Positions 42,440-51,022 of a stretch of DNA of 64,000 nt are shown one piece after another. The notes beneath the pieces are model-generated. The model ran no database searches, was not told the DNA's origin, and was given only the letters and a program-made list of their open reading frames with translations. Numbering within the stretch: the stretch's first letter is position 1; each line of letters starts with the position of its first letter. The translations under genes and the position numbers were made by a program. The stretch is taken from contig JAHAGQ010000008.1 in the NCBI GenBank assembly GCA_018373675.1, forward strand, positions 15,475-79,474, read 5' to 3'. The DNA comes from Collinsella sp. Lineage in GTDB: Bacteria > Actinomycetota > Coriobacteriia > Coriobacteriales > Coriobacteriaceae.

Positions 42440-43269
42440 GCAAGCACTCCACCTCCGCGCTCACCATGCGCGATGCGCTCTACGAGGCTCCCGGCCCCAA
42501 GATGCGCGCCAAGATTCGCATCGGCACCGCCATCTCGCTTGTTGCTGTCGCCGCGCTCGCCATCCTGGTACTGCAGCGCTTCTATGTGACCGGCCAGCTT
42601 TCGGTCCACTATTGGTATTTCTTTACGCACCTCACCACATGGAAGTTCTTGCTTGCCGGCTTTGAGGGCACTGTTAAAGTCGCACTCACCGCTGGCGCCA
42701 TCGCACTGGTGCTGGGCTTAGCCCTTATGCTCGGCCGCACCAGCGACATTAAGCCGCTCCAACTGGTTTGCCGCGTGCTCACCGATTTCTTCCGCGGCGT
42801 ACCGAGCCTGCTGTTCATCTACTTCTTCTTTTTGGTGCTGCCCCAGTACAAGATCGCGCTGCCATCTTTTTGGATGCTCACGCTTCCCGTCGCGCTCGCC
42901 GCAGCTGGCGTACTCGCCGAGATCTTTCGCGCTGGCGTCAACGCCGTGCCGCGCGGCCAGGTCGAAGCCGCCCAGGCACTCGGCCTCTCCAAAGCTAAAA
43001 TCACCTTTAAAATCGTGTTGCCGCAGGCTATTCGGTTTATCATTCCGTCGTTGATTTCGCAGCTTGTGGTCGTAGTCAAAGACACCACCGTCGCCTACGT
43101 GGTGAGCTACCCCGACCTCATGCAAAACGCCCGCGTGCTCATTACCAACTACGACGCCCTCGTGTCGGTCTACCTGGTTATCGCGGTCATCTACATCCTC
43201 ATCAACGTCGCGATCAACAAGGCCGCTGTCTACGTTTCGCACAAGACCGGCGCGACCATCATCCGCTAA
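42436..43269 (+). CDS. amino-acid ABC transporter permease 2
   Basis: A 277-residue permease that pairs with the previous gene product. It has an N-terminal cytoplasmic extension of about 30 residues, the family block FRGVPSLLFIYFFFLVLPQY and the EAA loop PRGQVEAAQALGLSKAKITFKIVLPQAIRFIIPS. The ATGA overlap shows coupled translation. Two different permeases and one ATPase gene make a heterodimeric importer. Confidence 0.93.
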   Translation: MSKHSTSALTMRDALYEAPGPKMRAKIRIGTAISLVAVAALAILVLQRFYVTGQLSVHYWYFFTHLTTWKFLLAGFEGTVKVALTAGAIALVLGLALMLGRTSDIKPLQLVCRVLTDFFRGVPSLLFIYFFFLVLPQYKIALPSFWMLTLPVALAAAGVLAEIFRAGVNAVPRGQVEAAQALGLSKAKITFKIVLPQAIRFIIPSLISQLVVVVKDTTVAYVVSYPDLMQNARVLITNYDALVSVYLVIAVIYILINVAINKAAVYVSHKTGATIIR

Positions 43270-43305
43270 CGCTTTACCATTTCGAGTCATAAGGAGCCGA
43301 GCACC

Positions 43306-44070
43306 ATGGCACAGAGCACCTCTTCCACCGGCAATCAGCCGCTGATCGAGCTCAGATACGTCGATAAGCACTACGGAGATCTGCACGTCCTCAACGACAT
43401 CAATCTCTCAGTCGACCGCGGCGAGGTCGTCGTTGTGATCGGTCCTTCGGGCTCGGGCAAGTCGACCATGTGCCGCACCATCAACCGCCTGGAAACCATC
43501 GACTCGGGCGAGATCCTCATCGAGGGCGAGCCCCTACCGCAGGAAGGCAAGGACCTTGCCCACATGCGTGCCGAGCTGGGCATGGTGTTTCAGCAGTTCA
43601 ACCTGTTCGCACATATGACCGTCCTGCAGAACGTCATGCTGGGACCGGTCGATGTGCTGGGCGTCTCCAAGGACGAAGCCCGTGAGCGCGCCATGGACCT
43701 GCTGGGCCGCGTGGGCGTGGCCGAGCAGGCCGATAAGGTGCCCGCACAGCTCTCGGGCGGCCAGCAACAGCGCGTAGCCATCGCCCGCTCGCTTGCCATG
43801 CAACCCAAGGCCATGCTCTTTGACGAGCCCACGAGTGCCCTCGATCCCGAGATGATCAACGAGGTGCTCGAGGTCATGGTCCGTCTGGCCCAGCAGGGCA
43901 TGACGATGATCGTCATCACGCACGAGATGAACTTTGCCCGCCGCGTAGCCGACCGCGTCGTGTTTATGGCCGACGGCCAGATCGTGGAAACCGGCACGCC
44001 CGACGAGTTCTTCGACCACCCCCAGACCAAGCGCGCCCAGGACTTCCTCAACTCCATCAAGGGCCACTAA
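43306..44070 (+). CDS. amino-acid ABC transporter ATP-binding protein
   Basis: A 254-residue ATPase of the GlnQ type. Walker A GPSGSGKSTMCRTINRLE, signature LSGGQQQRVAIARSL, Walker B AMLFDEPTSALDPEMINEVLEVM and the switch His in VITHEMNFARRVADRVVFM are all intact. TAAGGAG precedes the ATG at 43306. It energises the importer encoded by the preceding three genes; substrate is probably glutamate, glutamine or another polar amino acid. Confidence 0.95.
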   Translation: MAQSTSSTGNQPLIELRYVDKHYGDLHVLNDINLSVDRGEVVVVIGPSGSGKSTMCRTINRLETIDSGEILIEGEPLPQEGKDLAHMRAELGMVFQQFNLFAHMTVLQNVMLGPVDVLGVSKDEARERAMDLLGRVGVAEQADKVPAQLSGGQQQRVAIARSLAMQPKAMLFDEPTSALDPEMINEVLEVMVRLAQQGMTMIVITHEMNFARRVADRVVFMADGQIVETGTPDEFFDHPQTKRAQDFLNSIKGH

Positions 44071-44121
44071 CCCAATTGCCACGCGGGCAAATTCATCAGT
44101 AACGTTTGCCCCGCGCCACCC

Positions 44122-44967
44122 ATGCACCATGTCCACCCGGATTCGAAAGCAACACCTATGATCGGAACCCATACCTCCTCGTCCTATACCCCGCACGTCG
44201 ACGTTGCCCCCGCCGACCGTCCACTCATCCTGGTGGCGCCGCGTTGGGAAGGGGCAAAGCCGTTTTTAAGCGAAACGCTCTCCCCCAACGAAGAAATCGC
44301 AAGTGTCTTTGTCGATGCCATCCTTGCCGCCGGCGGCCTGCCGCTGCAGATGTCCATCACCGAGGACATTGAGGTCATCCGTCATTACGTCGATATCGCC
44401 GACGGCATCGCCATTCCCGGTGGCCCGGATGTCAATCCCAAACGTTGGGGCGATGATCGACCCTACGACCCCACCCTCTGCTGCGAGATCCGTGATAGTT
44501 TTGAGTTCAAGCTGGTCGACGAGGTGCTCCGCGCCAAAAAGCCGCTCTTTACCACCTGCCGCGGCACGCAGCTGCTCAACGTCGCCACCGGCGGCACCCT
44601 GTGCATGGACGTGCCGAGCCTGGGCGCTCGCGAGGGCCGCACGCAGTGGCGCCATACCCACGTGCTCAACGACCCTGTGCATCCCGTCGAGGTCGTGCCG
44701 GGCTCGCTGCTGGAGCGCGCGGTTGGCGGGCACAGGCTGATCCAGACCAACTCGGCACATCACTGCTGCGTCGATCGTCTGGGTAAAAGCACGCGCTTGG
44801 TCGCCAAGGCAACCGACGGCGTTCCCGAGTGCATCGAAGTCGAAGGCCAGCCTTTCTGCTTGGGCGTGCAATGGCATCCCGAGTACACGTGGATGACGCT
44901 CGAGACCGACTTTAACCTGTGGAAGTCGTTTGTCGAGGCAGCGGCCAAGGTAAAGCAGGCCCGCTAG
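44122..44967 (+). CDS. gamma-glutamyl-gamma-aminobutyrate hydrolase family protein (peptidase C26)
   Basis: A class-I glutamine-amidotransferase fold hydrolase of 281 residues. It has GIAIPGGPDVNPKRWG, the nucleophile Cys in KPLFTTCRGTQLLNVATGG and the His-Glu pair in LGVQWHPEYTWM, as in PuuD. Such enzymes cut gamma-glutamyl bonds, for instance in gamma-Glu-GABA or folate tails. It lies 51 bases after the importer ATPase, so the importer may carry gamma-glutamyl compounds or glutamate. Neither ATG (44122 or 44158) has a strong ribosome site. Confidence 0.88.
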   Translation: MHHVHPDSKATPMIGTHTSSSYTPHVDVAPADRPLILVAPRWEGAKPFLSETLSPNEEIASVFVDAILAAGGLPLQMSITEDIEVIRHYVDIADGIAIPGGPDVNPKRWGDDRPYDPTLCCEIRDSFEFKLVDEVLRAKKPLFTTCRGTQLLNVATGGTLCMDVPSLGAREGRTQWRHTHVLNDPVHPVEVVPGSLLERAVGGHRLIQTNSAHHCCVDRLGKSTRLVAKATDGVPECIEVEGQPFCLGVQWHPEYTWMTLETDFNLWKSFVEAAAKVKQAR

Positions 44968-45001
44968 CTCGCGAACCACTCAGGTTAAAGCCTCCTAAGC
45001 C

Positions 45002-45042
45002 AGGGGGGGCGGACACCAGCTACGGTGCCCGCCCCCCTGAAT
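45002..45042. terminator. terminator between the C26 hydrolase and the RiPP exporter gene
   Basis: AGGGGGGGCGG and CCCGCCCCCCT pair across an inner ACACC..GGTG stem. The two flanking genes converge on it, so it works for both; the T-run is weak. Confidence 0.7.
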
Positions 45043-45067
45043 TTGATATGCGCGGTCCACTAGCCCG

Positions 45068-46687
45068 TCAGGCAATTTCAATCACTTCATCGCATGCCGA
45101 AATAAGCACAGGGTCGTGCGTAGCGATGACCGTGATATGTCGCCCCTTTCTTTCCTTAAGGATTTCGATAAACGCCTGCTTGCTTTGGCTGTCAAGTGCA
45201 GATGTCGGCTCATCAAACATCATCACGTCCGGGTTTTTCAGCAGCTGGCGAATAATCGCTATTTTCTGTTTTTCCCCTCCTGAAATATTGTTCTGCCTAT
45301 CGTCCAGCTCGACATCAAGTCCACCACTTGAATCGACCATCTTTTTAAGCCCCATTCTCTCAATGAGGCTCTCAAGGTCACGCTCTTCAGCGCTTCTGCA
45401 GCAAAGAGTTAAATTGTCCCGTATCGACCCTTCGGTCAGGGGCGGCTCCTGCTCCGTAATCCCGATATTGCGCTTTCGCAGCGCATAACGGTCCAGAGAG
45501 CTCAGGGGCTTGCTGTTAATCCAAATATCACCCTTGCAGTTTTCTGGATCGCAACCGCTTATCACATCCAGCAGCGTGCTCTTACCGGAACCGTTCGACC
45601 CAACGATTGCGTATACCTTTCCTTTTTCTAAAGAAGCCCGAATGTCTCCGAACGCGGTCTTTACAGACCCCGGATAGCTATATGCCAGCTCGGAACAGTT
45701 CACCTCGTAAACATCATCGAGGATAATGTCCCCGTTTGAGTCCTCGGGCATGTCCAGCAAGCGCCGCAAACGCTCGTAGGATACCTTTGACGTTTGATAG
45801 TCCTTGCCCAGCGCAAGGAAGAATTCAATAGCCGAAGAATAATAGGAGTAATAGCTTAGCGCCGTCATAAGATAGCCGGGCAGTAAATTGCCGTCGAGAA
45901 CTTCCTTTGCGCCCAGGATCAAGATTCCACCCTGTGCCAAAGATGTGACGGCAGTGTTGGCAAACGTAAAGGTCGCATTAATTTGCTGGTTCTGATAAAC
46001 GAAACGATATAGCTCTGCAAAAGAGTGCTCAAGCCTTTGCTTGAAAACCTCGAATAGAACATGTCTGCGGATAAATTGTGCGTTGCTAAGCTGCTTCTCC
46101 AGATCGGAAAAGAATCGAGCCTCCTGCTCTTGAGCCTCGAAACTTCTTGCGAACAAACACTTTTTGAAAAGCGAATAGACCGCGCCACCTATTATGCCCA
46201 GAGCCATACACAGCATTGCCAGGTGACCGTTTATGGTCGCCAGGACAACAAACACCACAAGCAACGTCACTATATTGCTCACGCTTTGGACACTTGCGTT
46301 TATAACAAATATCACCAAATCGTTAGCGTCATGATTAATCTGTTGGTTGTAATAGGAGGCATCAAAATTAGAAAAGAAGGCCCGTGGTAGCCTTTGAACG
46401 TGACTTATCACCTCTTCATTCAATGCAAATCCCACATGTGTTTGCAGATCGACATAGACCAGCTCACTGACGCAATTCAAACCGGCTCGCATAATACCCA
46501 GCGCTGCTATCTCAGCGCCGATGGCGATTGCGCTTTCCCCATCTCGCGCGACACCGACAAAGTTGTTGACCAGTTGCCCCGTCAGAAAAGGAATTGCGAG
46601 ACCAACCATAAGCGAGAGCAGGCACATTAGAAGATAGGTTATATACTTTGGATTCTTGATTATTGTTCTTGCGCAGAGATTAAACAT
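45068..46687 (-). CDS. ABC transporter, fused membrane and ATPase domains (RiPP exporter)
   Basis: A 539-residue half-transporter with an N-terminal membrane domain of about six segments (1-300) and a C-terminal ATPase (about 330-539). The ATPase has Walker A GSNGSGKST, signature NISGGEKQKIAIIRQLL, Walker B DVMMFDEPTSALD and the switch His in IATHDPVLI. No C39 peptidase domain precedes the membrane part, so it would not cut the leader. Its start overlaps the radical SAM gene by 8 bases. It is the last gene of the peptide operon and probably exports the modified product. Confidence 0.88.
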   Translation of the reverse strand: MFNLCARTIIKNPKYITYLLMCLLSLMVGLAIPFLTGQLVNNFVGVARDGESAIAIGAEIAALGIMRAGLNCVSELVYVDLQTHVGFALNEEVISHVQRLPRAFFSNFDASYYNQQINHDANDLVIFVINASVQSVSNIVTLLVVFVVLATINGHLAMLCMALGIIGGAVYSLFKKCLFARSFEAQEQEARFFSDLEKQLSNAQFIRRHVLFEVFKQRLEHSFAELYRFVYQNQQINATFTFANTAVTSLAQGGILILGAKEVLDGNLLPGYLMTALSYYSYYSSAIEFFLALGKDYQTSKVSYERLRRLLDMPEDSNGDIILDDVYEVNCSELAYSYPGSVKTAFGDIRASLEKGKVYAIVGSNGSGKSTLLDVISGCDPENCKGDIWINSKPLSSLDRYALRKRNIGITEQEPPLTEGSIRDNLTLCCRSAEERDLESLIERMGLKKMVDSSGGLDVELDDRQNNISGGEKQKIAIIRQLLKNPDVMMFDEPTSALDSQSKQAFIEILKERKGRHITVIATHDPVLISACDEVIEIA

Positions 46688-47972
46688 GAGCTGAATCCAG
46701 TTCCGAAAGCAATCGCTGAGCCTTCTCGGTCAAAATCATTCGTTGGCGCACCTGATACCTTTGAGATACGCACTGTTTTGACCCTCCATGAAGAGCGTGA
46801 TTAGGGCAACCTCCCATGCATGAGGGATAGGCAAAACACTCTTCACACTCATGATCGCTCGGCTCATAGTTTAGCCATTGGACCAGCTGAGCATTCATCC
46901 TCGGCCCTTCGGCAAGTGTGCCGACGGAGCGTTCACGCATCCCGATTTCATCCCAACATTTATAAAGGTAGCCCTCCGGATCCACTACAAATGACCCTGC
47001 ACAAACAGCGCCACATATAGCCGGATTAAAGCGCACCGTCAGGTCAACGTAGAACCCCCTATCAACGGCATGGCTATAAAAGTCCAGCTCTTCCTCAGAA
47101 AATGCCTCCATCGAAAAACAACTACTGTCGCTTGGGCACGTATCATTGATATTGTCGACAGGCGCTAGGTAGAATCCCACCTTGTTTTTAAGGCCCTTTT
47201 CCTCGAGCGCATCCAGCAAATCGCCAGCACCGACAATGTTATGGGCATCGACATTGCACCTGATAGAAATATCTAACAGATGGGTGACTTTAGAAACGTT
47301 GTCTAGAATCGCATCGTATGTCGGCTGTCCGTTCCGCAAGATTCGCCGGGAATCATGATCTTGTCGAGAACCGTCCAAAGTCACCTGAGCCATCTTGACG
47401 TCACAAGCCGCGAGAGCCGCAGCCACTTCTGGCGTCAGAAGATACCCATTTGTGACAATGGATGCTGCATAGGAACACTCCGGATTAAGGACCCCCTTTA
47501 TACGCTCTGTGAGTCGCTGAATTCTATCGACTTGTAGCAGCGGCTCTCCACCATACCAACTGATGTCAAACTCGCTCAGTCCCCGTGAACGCTCTTTCAC
47601 AAATGAAACAAGTCGGTCTTCGACCTCCGGAGTCATTGTCGTTTTGCGTTGCCCTTTTTCATAACAGTATGGGCAACAGAAGTTGCACTCCAATGTCGGG
47701 GCTATCGTCATGCCGAGAGAGCGATCAGAAAACCGAACAAGACAGCCTATCGCCTTCATTTCCTCCTTTTCGTCACGATCATCTTCTAACAGCATTCCTC
47801 CTTGAAGCAACGCTTCGCGCAATTCATCTGGCTCCCATTCGCTTCCCGATACCATGCGGCACATTCTTTCTGCATGCTGCTTATCTAACGAAAGGATCGC
47901 ACCGGTCTTCGCATTCATCACCAGCGTCCTTTCGCCACGGGTTTCAATCAGGTTGTATTGAGACGGTCTCAT
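46680..47972 (-). CDS. radical SAM/SPASM peptide maturase (CcpM-like)
   Basis: A 430-residue enzyme. Residues 1-85 resemble the precursor-binding N-terminal part of SPASM maturases (YNLIETRGERTLVMNAKTGAILSLDK). The radical SAM CxxxCxxC is CNFCCPYC (Cys 96, 100, 103), followed by YGGEPLLQVD. The SPASM region holds further cluster cysteines in CGAVCAGSFVVDPEGYLYKC and ECEECFAYPSCMGGCPNHA. The start ATG at 47972 has GAGGG upstream; the longer TTG frame is not used. With a Cys-rich precursor 2.4 kb upstream in the same operon, it probably forms thioether links from Cys to backbone or side-chain carbons. Confidence 0.92.
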   Translation of the reverse strand: MRPSQYNLIETRGERTLVMNAKTGAILSLDKQHAERMCRMVSGSEWEPDELREALLQGGMLLEDDRDEKEEMKAIGCLVRFSDRSLGMTIAPTLECNFCCPYCYEKGQRKTTMTPEVEDRLVSFVKERSRGLSEFDISWYGGEPLLQVDRIQRLTERIKGVLNPECSYAASIVTNGYLLTPEVAAALAACDVKMAQVTLDGSRQDHDSRRILRNGQPTYDAILDNVSKVTHLLDISIRCNVDAHNIVGAGDLLDALEEKGLKNKVGFYLAPVDNINDTCPSDSSCFSMEAFSEEELDFYSHAVDRGFYVDLTVRFNPAICGAVCAGSFVVDPEGYLYKCWDEIGMRERSVGTLAEGPRMNAQLVQWLNYEPSDHECEECFAYPSCMGGCPNHALHGGSKQCVSQRYQVRQRMILTEKAQRLLSELDSAHV

Positions 47973-47993
47973 ATGTTTATCCCTCACAAGCAA

Positions 47994-48812
47994 TCAAAGA
48001 AATCTCGACCGCAATCGGTCGACGGTAAAGCAAATGGCAAAAACGCTTGCTACGTTTATTAGGCAGTCAATTAGAATCGAAATGCATTGACTATTCCCCA
48101 ACGGGGTCACGCCACAAATCCACATGAGCATCGAGGCTGGAAGCGGAAGCATGGAATTGGCCCCGATCTGTATGTAGATCGCTACAACGTTGACAAGCAA
48201 CAGCATGCCAATCGGACCGAAGCCGGACCCAAAATAGGAAACAGCGATCACGCAAGAGACCACGTATGCAAGGCAGGCAGCGGCAGCAAGAACAAGTCGA
48301 TAGCAAAATACATGCAGGTTGAAATACTGCTGAGCATCCAGAACGATTGCGCAGTTAAGACAGTACAAAACGACACTCGACAGGATAAACGCGACCAAAA
48401 GGGCGAGGGATGACAGTATCGCCCGCGCAACAGTAGCGCACACCCGCTTCCCTCCCCGAGCCGCCGACAACCCCCACGGTTCCTCAATAAAGCCCGAACT
48501 GACAAAGCGCGGCACAATGCAAGCCGCGATGAACGGAAAGAACAATGCATGAGCCAACGGGGCTACGTTGAACAGCAGACCGCGAAAGACCTCTGCATTA
48601 CCAAATAGAAGGACATCCTCTGCCGATAGCCGAAGCGTCGGGTCTGGGAAAAAGCCCAAGAAACTGTTCTCACGGAGGCTACAGAACCACATCGGGAAAG
48701 AATGAAGCTGCAATGCCACCATGCACGCATAAATTACCAAGATTAAGGCGTACACCCATTTGCTCACATGCTTCAATTCTGACTGGAGAAGTCTTTTAAT
48801 CTGACGAACCAT
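47994..48812 (-). CDS. ABC-2 type permease subunit 2 (immunity or export)
   Basis: A 272-residue membrane protein with six hydrophobic segments (YALILVIYACMVALQLH; ALFFPFIAACIVP; ILSSLALLVAFILSSVVLYCL and others). It fits the permeases of bacteriocin self-protection ABC systems. The start at 48812 (MVRQIKRLL) follows GGGGGTG and overlaps the previous gene by 17 bases. It pairs with the permease before it and the ATPase at 49617. Confidence 0.75.
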   Translation of the reverse strand: MVRQIKRLLQSELKHVSKWVYALILVIYACMVALQLHSFPMWFCSLRENSFLGFFPDPTLRLSAEDVLLFGNAEVFRGLLFNVAPLAHALFFPFIAACIVPRFVSSGFIEEPWGLSAARGGKRVCATVARAILSSLALLVAFILSSVVLYCLNCAIVLDAQQYFNLHVFCYRLVLAAAACLAYVVSCVIAVSYFGSGFGPIGMLLLVNVVAIYIQIGANSMLPLPASMLMWICGVTPLGNSQCISILIDCLINVASVFAICFTVDRLRSRFL

Positions 48813-49620
48813 TGAGCACACCCCCAGCGCGAAAGCTCACGAGAGCGTAAATCAATACCGATAGACAGCTGGCTGCCACGCCATATTCCAGAAGTATCAG
48901 CTGACCCATATCGCTATACCCAAGGGCACATCCGACTCCAAGGTACGGCCCTGGAAGGAGGAAGATCCATCGCAAGGATGGTATGGGCGTCTGAAGGTAA
49001 GTTCCGTAGAGCGTCAAGCTCATGACAAATCCGATTATTGCCACAGCCCCGCTAAATACGGCGCTGCTTGTAATCCGATAGATGGTCACCGTCTCCAACG
49101 CAACCGATATCACCAATACGGCGTTGATTATCATCGCAGGCAAAAATGCAGCCAGCATGTCGTGCGCACAGCTTTGCCCACCACGTATTATGGCTATTGC
49201 AAAAAGAAGAAGGCAAAGCGCACTATATGCTGCGCCAATTATTAAAGCAGACGAAAACACATGTGCTAGGACCCCATTAAAGCGGGTAAGACCTCTTGCT
49301 GAAGAAATTCGGTATCCCTCTTCATAGCCGCGCTCCTGTAAAATCGCCAGGCAAACGATGAGCGGAACGAACAGAGAGGTGCCGGCAAAAGCACTGCGCA
49401 CAAGGGACTCATCGGGTGCAGAAGGATCAATTACATTCCAGCAGAAGCCAATATCCTCCCCAAAAACGCTATTGCCAAAGGCGAGCAACGTTGTTCCGTT
49501 TTTTAGAAAGATGCCGAAGAGAAGGCCGAACGCCAGCATAAGCGCAAGACCAAACTTCGCCGGAAACATCCTGTGCAAACGCATCATATCTGCCTTTACG
49601 GGATGGATCGCCCGCTTCAT
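48796..49620 (-). CDS. ABC-2 type permease subunit 1 (immunity or export)
   Basis: A 274-residue membrane protein with six hydrophobic segments. It begins with a basic region (KADMMRLHRMFPAKF) and has ILQERGYEEGYRISSARGLTRFNGVLAHVFSSALIIGAAYS, typical of ABC-2 permeases of the lantibiotic-immunity kind. The ATG overlaps the ATPase stop (ATGA). Size and topology are close to the next gene's, so the complex is probably a permease heterodimer with the ATPase. Confidence 0.78.
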   Translation of the reverse strand: MKRAIHPVKADMMRLHRMFPAKFGLALMLAFGLLFGIFLKNGTTLLAFGNSVFGEDIGFCWNVIDPSAPDESLVRSAFAGTSLFVPLIVCLAILQERGYEEGYRISSARGLTRFNGVLAHVFSSALIIGAAYSALCLLLFAIAIIRGGQSCAHDMLAAFLPAMIINAVLVISVALETVTIYRITSSAVFSGAVAIIGFVMSLTLYGTYLQTPIPSLRWIFLLPGPYLGVGCALGYSDMGQLILLEYGVAASCLSVLIYALVSFRAGGVLNGSSD

Positions 49621-50342
49621 AGCGAGACCGCCTTCATCAAGCGCCTGTAATACTCTTTTAGGGACGACGCCTCATCCCTTATGACGTCCATCGATTCCTT
49701 TTTCAGCAGTTCGCCGTCATGAAGAAACAGGCAGCTTGTTGCAACCGATGCCAACTCATCCAAATCATGGCTAGAGATGAGCATGGTCTTACCCTGTTCT
49801 CGATTCAATCGACCGATAAGGGTCCATATACTCTCGATGCCCAGCGGGTCCAACCCGTTTGCTGGCTCATCAAAAATAAGCAGATCAGTGTCACCCAACA
49901 AAGCCGTAGCTATATCCAGCCGCCGTTTCATTCCCAGAGAAAAACTGCTCACGCTCTTTTTCTCTTCGACGTCCAGCCCGACTAGGCTCAAAACGCGAGG
50001 AATCTCACGATTCGCATCAAGCCCCCATTCCAAACATCGGATTTGGAGATTCTCAACCGCACTGAGGGATTGGTATGCTCCGCTGGAATCTGGCACATAG
50101 CCGACACGCGTCCGCATCAAGCCAAGCTCTCTTTTTGATTTGCCTCCAAAGAGCTCCACGCTCCCCGACGATGGCTCGCAGAGGCCCAAGACGATTTTAA
50201 TAAGCGTGCTTTTGCCCGCACCGTTTACACCGACAAGGGCACAGAGCTCAGACTGATGCACCTCGAAGGAAACGTCATGCAAAACGCGCCGTTTCCCGTA
50301 GCGCTTTGACACCTTTGATAGCTTTATCGCTGATGCACTCAT
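49617..50342 (-). CDS. ABC transporter ATP-binding protein of the RiPP locus
   Basis: A 241-residue ATPase with Walker A GVNGAGKSTLIKIVLGL, signature SFSLGMKRRLDIATALL (the SLGM form common in drug and bacteriocin resistance ATPases), Walker B LLIFDEPANGLDPLGI and switch His ISSHDLDEL. The start at 50342 has GGGAGG. It lies 68 bases after the precursor peptide gene, behind a hairpin. It most likely powers the two permeases for self-protection. Confidence 0.9.
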   Translation of the reverse strand: MSASAIKLSKVSKRYGKRRVLHDVSFEVHQSELCALVGVNGAGKSTLIKIVLGLCEPSSGSVELFGGKSKRELGLMRTRVGYVPDSSGAYQSLSAVENLQIRCLEWGLDANREIPRVLSLVGLDVEEKKSVSSFSLGMKRRLDIATALLGDTDLLIFDEPANGLDPLGIESIWTLIGRLNREQGKTMLISSHDLDELASVATSCLFLHDGELLKKESMDVIRDEASSLKEYYRRLMKAVSL

Positions 50343-50372
50343 TGGCCTCCCGTTCTGCTTGATAGCAAAACC

Positions 50373-50402
50373 GCTGCTGCCAGACTGTCGCCTGGCAGCA
50401 GC
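50373..50402 (-). terminator. attenuator hairpin between precursor and ABC genes
   Basis: GCTGCTGCCAG and CTGGCAGCAGC are perfect 11-base arms around an 8-base loop, followed leftward by GGTTTTGC. A partial terminator here would let the precursor transcript exceed that of the processing genes, a common RiPP arrangement. It may also protect the short mRNA end. Confidence 0.7.
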
Positions 50403-50410
50403 CGCAACTG

Positions 50411-50539
50411 CTAGAGATTAACTAAACAGAAGTTTTTGCTGCAGTTATTGACGCAAGTGCGTGCTCCACAGAATGTCTTGCAGTAACCGTTGCACCCACC
50501 ACCGGGGTCCACATAACTCGGTTTGACAATCCAGCTCAT
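50411..50539 (-). CDS. six-cysteine RiPP precursor peptide (Clo7bot / CcpM-substrate type)
   Basis: A 42-residue frame from ATG at 50539 to TAG at 50411 with an ideal AAAGGAGGAACGAT ribosome site. The N terminus reads MSWIVKPSYVDPGGG, a 15-residue leader with a Trp-Ile-Val-Lys-Pro start. The core has six Cys at residues 16, 20, 24, 29, 33 and 38 (spacing 3-3-4-3-4), with Gly, Asn, Thr and Lys between, and ends LVNL. It is first in a leftward operon with ATPase, permeases, radical SAM maturase and exporter. The match to the Cys-rich peptide family maturated by CcpM-type enzymes is by pattern from memory; the sequence itself and its context are certain. Confidence 0.88.
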   Translation of the reverse strand: MSWIVKPSYVDPGGGCNGYCKTFCGARTCVNNCSKNFCLVNL

Positions 50540-50582
50540 ATCGTTCCTCCTTTCTATTATCGCTTTTACTTTGTGTTATTGT

Positions 50583-50616
50583 TTATCGATAACTTATATT
50601 TGTCAAGATAATTTAA
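50583..50616 (-). promoter_or_regulatory. promoter with palindrome upstream of the precursor gene
   Basis: On the minus strand TTGACA is followed 17 bases later by AACAAT, a good -35 and moderate -10. Between them lies the palindrome TTATCGATAA (50583-50592), which could be an operator for the nearby XRE regulator. The sequence is strongly AT-rich. Confidence 0.6.
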
Positions 50617-50623
50617 AGAGATG

Positions 50624-50656
50624 GGGCCCGCGCTAGACACGGGCCCCATCACACCA
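50624..50656 (-). terminator. terminator of the XRE-DUF2975 operon
   Basis: GATGGGGCCCG and CGGGCCCCATC pair around CGCTAGACA, and TCTTTAAATT follows leftward. It separates the XRE gene from the precursor promoter. Confidence 0.85.
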
Positions 50657-50684
50657 ATATCTCGTTTTAGCTGCTCGCTATATG

Positions 50685-51014
50685 CTACTCGTCGCTCAAA
50701 TCTACAGCAAAGACTGATGTCGGAAGCGACGCCTCATTGCCTCCACCATTCCGCATCTGTCTCACGACATTTTTTGCACGCTCAACAATAAGCTCCTCAA
50801 GCTCTTTCTCACTCACCCGCCGAATAATATCTCCCGGTTGACAGTCAAGTTCATCGCAAATATCGAGAAGCGTCTTAAGGCGAATAGCTTTAATTTTTCC
50901 GTTTCTTAGCTTAGAAATATTAGCCGGAGTATGCCCCGTGGCACGAATCAGATCAGCACTGGTCTTTCCGGTCTTAAGCAGCTGCGTCTCAAGCTCGATG
51001 ATGAGATAGCTCAT
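50685..51014 (-). CDS. XRE-family HTH transcriptional regulator
   Basis: A 109-residue protein with a Cro/C1 type helix-turn-helix (LLKTGKTSADLIRATGHTPANISKLRNGKIKAIRLKTLLDICDELDCQPGDII) over residues 8-65 and an acidic tail. It begins 8 bases after the stop of the DUF2975 gene, with AGGAGG. Small HTH_26 regulators are often paired with DUF2975 membrane proteins. Its place beside the peptide locus makes it a candidate regulator of that locus. Confidence 0.9.
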   Translation of the reverse strand: MSYLIIELETQLLKTGKTSADLIRATGHTPANISKLRNGKIKAIRLKTLLDICDELDCQPGDIIRRVSEKELEELIVERAKNVVRQMRNGGGNEASLPTSVFAVDLSDE

Positions 51015-51022
51015 GCTTCCTC

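Noticed and set aside
45068..46687. Peptidase-containing (C39) bacteriocin exporter
   Set aside because: No N-terminal Cys-protease domain; the protein begins directly with membrane segments.
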